From NCBI GenBank assembly GCA_030524745.1, contig JAUNGC010000003.1:93860-157859 (forward strand): a stretch of 64,000 nt of DNA, given 5' to 3'. This document shows positions 63,742-64,000 of this stretch, in pieces (the stretch's first letter is position 1; each line of letters begins with the position of its first letter). Below the pieces are notes generated by a model, which did not search any database, had not been told where the DNA came from, and was given only the letters and a program-made list of their open reading frames with translations. This DNA is from Eubacteriales bacterium. Lineage in GTDB: Bacteria > Bacillota > Clostridia > Lachnospirales > Lachnospiraceae. The position numbers and the translations under genes are program-made.

Positions 63742-64000
63742 TCACTTCCAATACAGCCTCACTTTCTCTTCCGCCGTTGTCCGGCTCATTCCGTATTTTT
63801 CTGCCAGTACGGCCTCCATTTCCTCTCTCTCCATTCCAAACTGCCGGCATATTTCAATCAGATTCCCGATTCCCTTCTCCACTTGAATTTCAGCGCTCTC
63901 TAATTGTTCTTTCAGGCTTTCCGCTCGCTGATGCTCTGCCTCCGCCTTCTGTCGTTCCGCCTCCGCCCTCTGTTGTTAGGCTTCCGCTTTCTGACGATCC
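63742..64000 (-). pseudogene. C-terminal tail of an Rpn/PD-(D/E)XK transposase-like nuclease, with in-frame stop
   Basis: The minus strand encodes a heptad coiled coil of (R/Q/H)Q(K/R)AEAE units, about 21 bases each, followed by EKGIGNLIEICRQFGMERE and EKYGMSRTTAEEKVRLYW, then TGA (63742-63744). This tail is typical of Rpn-family recombination-promoting nucleases, which are abundant in Lachnospiraceae. A TAA at 63976-63978 interrupts the coiled coil where GAA would be expected, so the gene is probably broken. The catalytic part would lie beyond the window. Confidence 0.65.

Overview
The window comes from a spore-forming, low-to-mid GC Clostridia genome, most likely a Lachnospiraceae relative. 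The sporulation genes spoIIP, gpr and a CotH-family kinase, the conserved block rpsT / gpr / spoIIP / lepA / hemW, DUF6062 and DUF6106 proteins, DUF975 membrane proteins, fused beta-propeller/solute-binding lipoproteins and a ZTP riboswitch all point there. Taxonomy is inferred from gene content only. No rRNA, tRNA or CRISPR array was seen.

1-30 kb is mostly core genome, largely on the minus strand. It holds a partial dus gene, hemW, lepA, a redox flavoprotein, spoIIP, gpr, rpsT (plus), DUF1284-bioY, a uracil permease, a tetR-DUF6062 pair, a MocR regulator, glnS and a purine cluster (guaB, ZTP riboswitch, purO-type IMP cyclohydrolase, stand-alone AICAR formyltransferase). It continues with dapF, nadE, hslO, a methyltransferase, an acyltransferase, a small-multidrug-export protein and hisC.

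30-43 kb carries cell-envelope genes (D,D-carboxypeptidase, CotH kinase, polysaccharide deacetylase, MATE pump with a leader-peptide attenuator, MscL, serine hydrolase). It also carries a beta-propeller/solute-binding lipoprotein divergent from a two-component system whose kinase is frameshifted. 43-50 kb has a YdjG/YdjI/YdjH-like SPFH and zinc-ribbon trio, and an AT-rich pair of secreted proteins that share a repeated unnamed domain, one carrying an amidase.

50-64 kb has an acyltransferase, an operon of two sugar-type ABC permeases plus an HlyD-like adaptor, a BlaI/M56 sensor pair, LURP-like and TRIC-like proteins, marR-degV, an ABC-2 exporter and a broken Rpn-type nuclease tail.

Two patterns stand out. 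First, very large foldback elements of about 210-350 bp lie between genes; two of them share a conserved core of about 38 bp in all four arms. Second, the lipoprotein gene, its response regulator gene and the permease operon 17 kb away share the same promoter design: 11-bp-spaced TTAGAGA-like repeats at a fixed distance from an extended -10. This suggests one split regulon.
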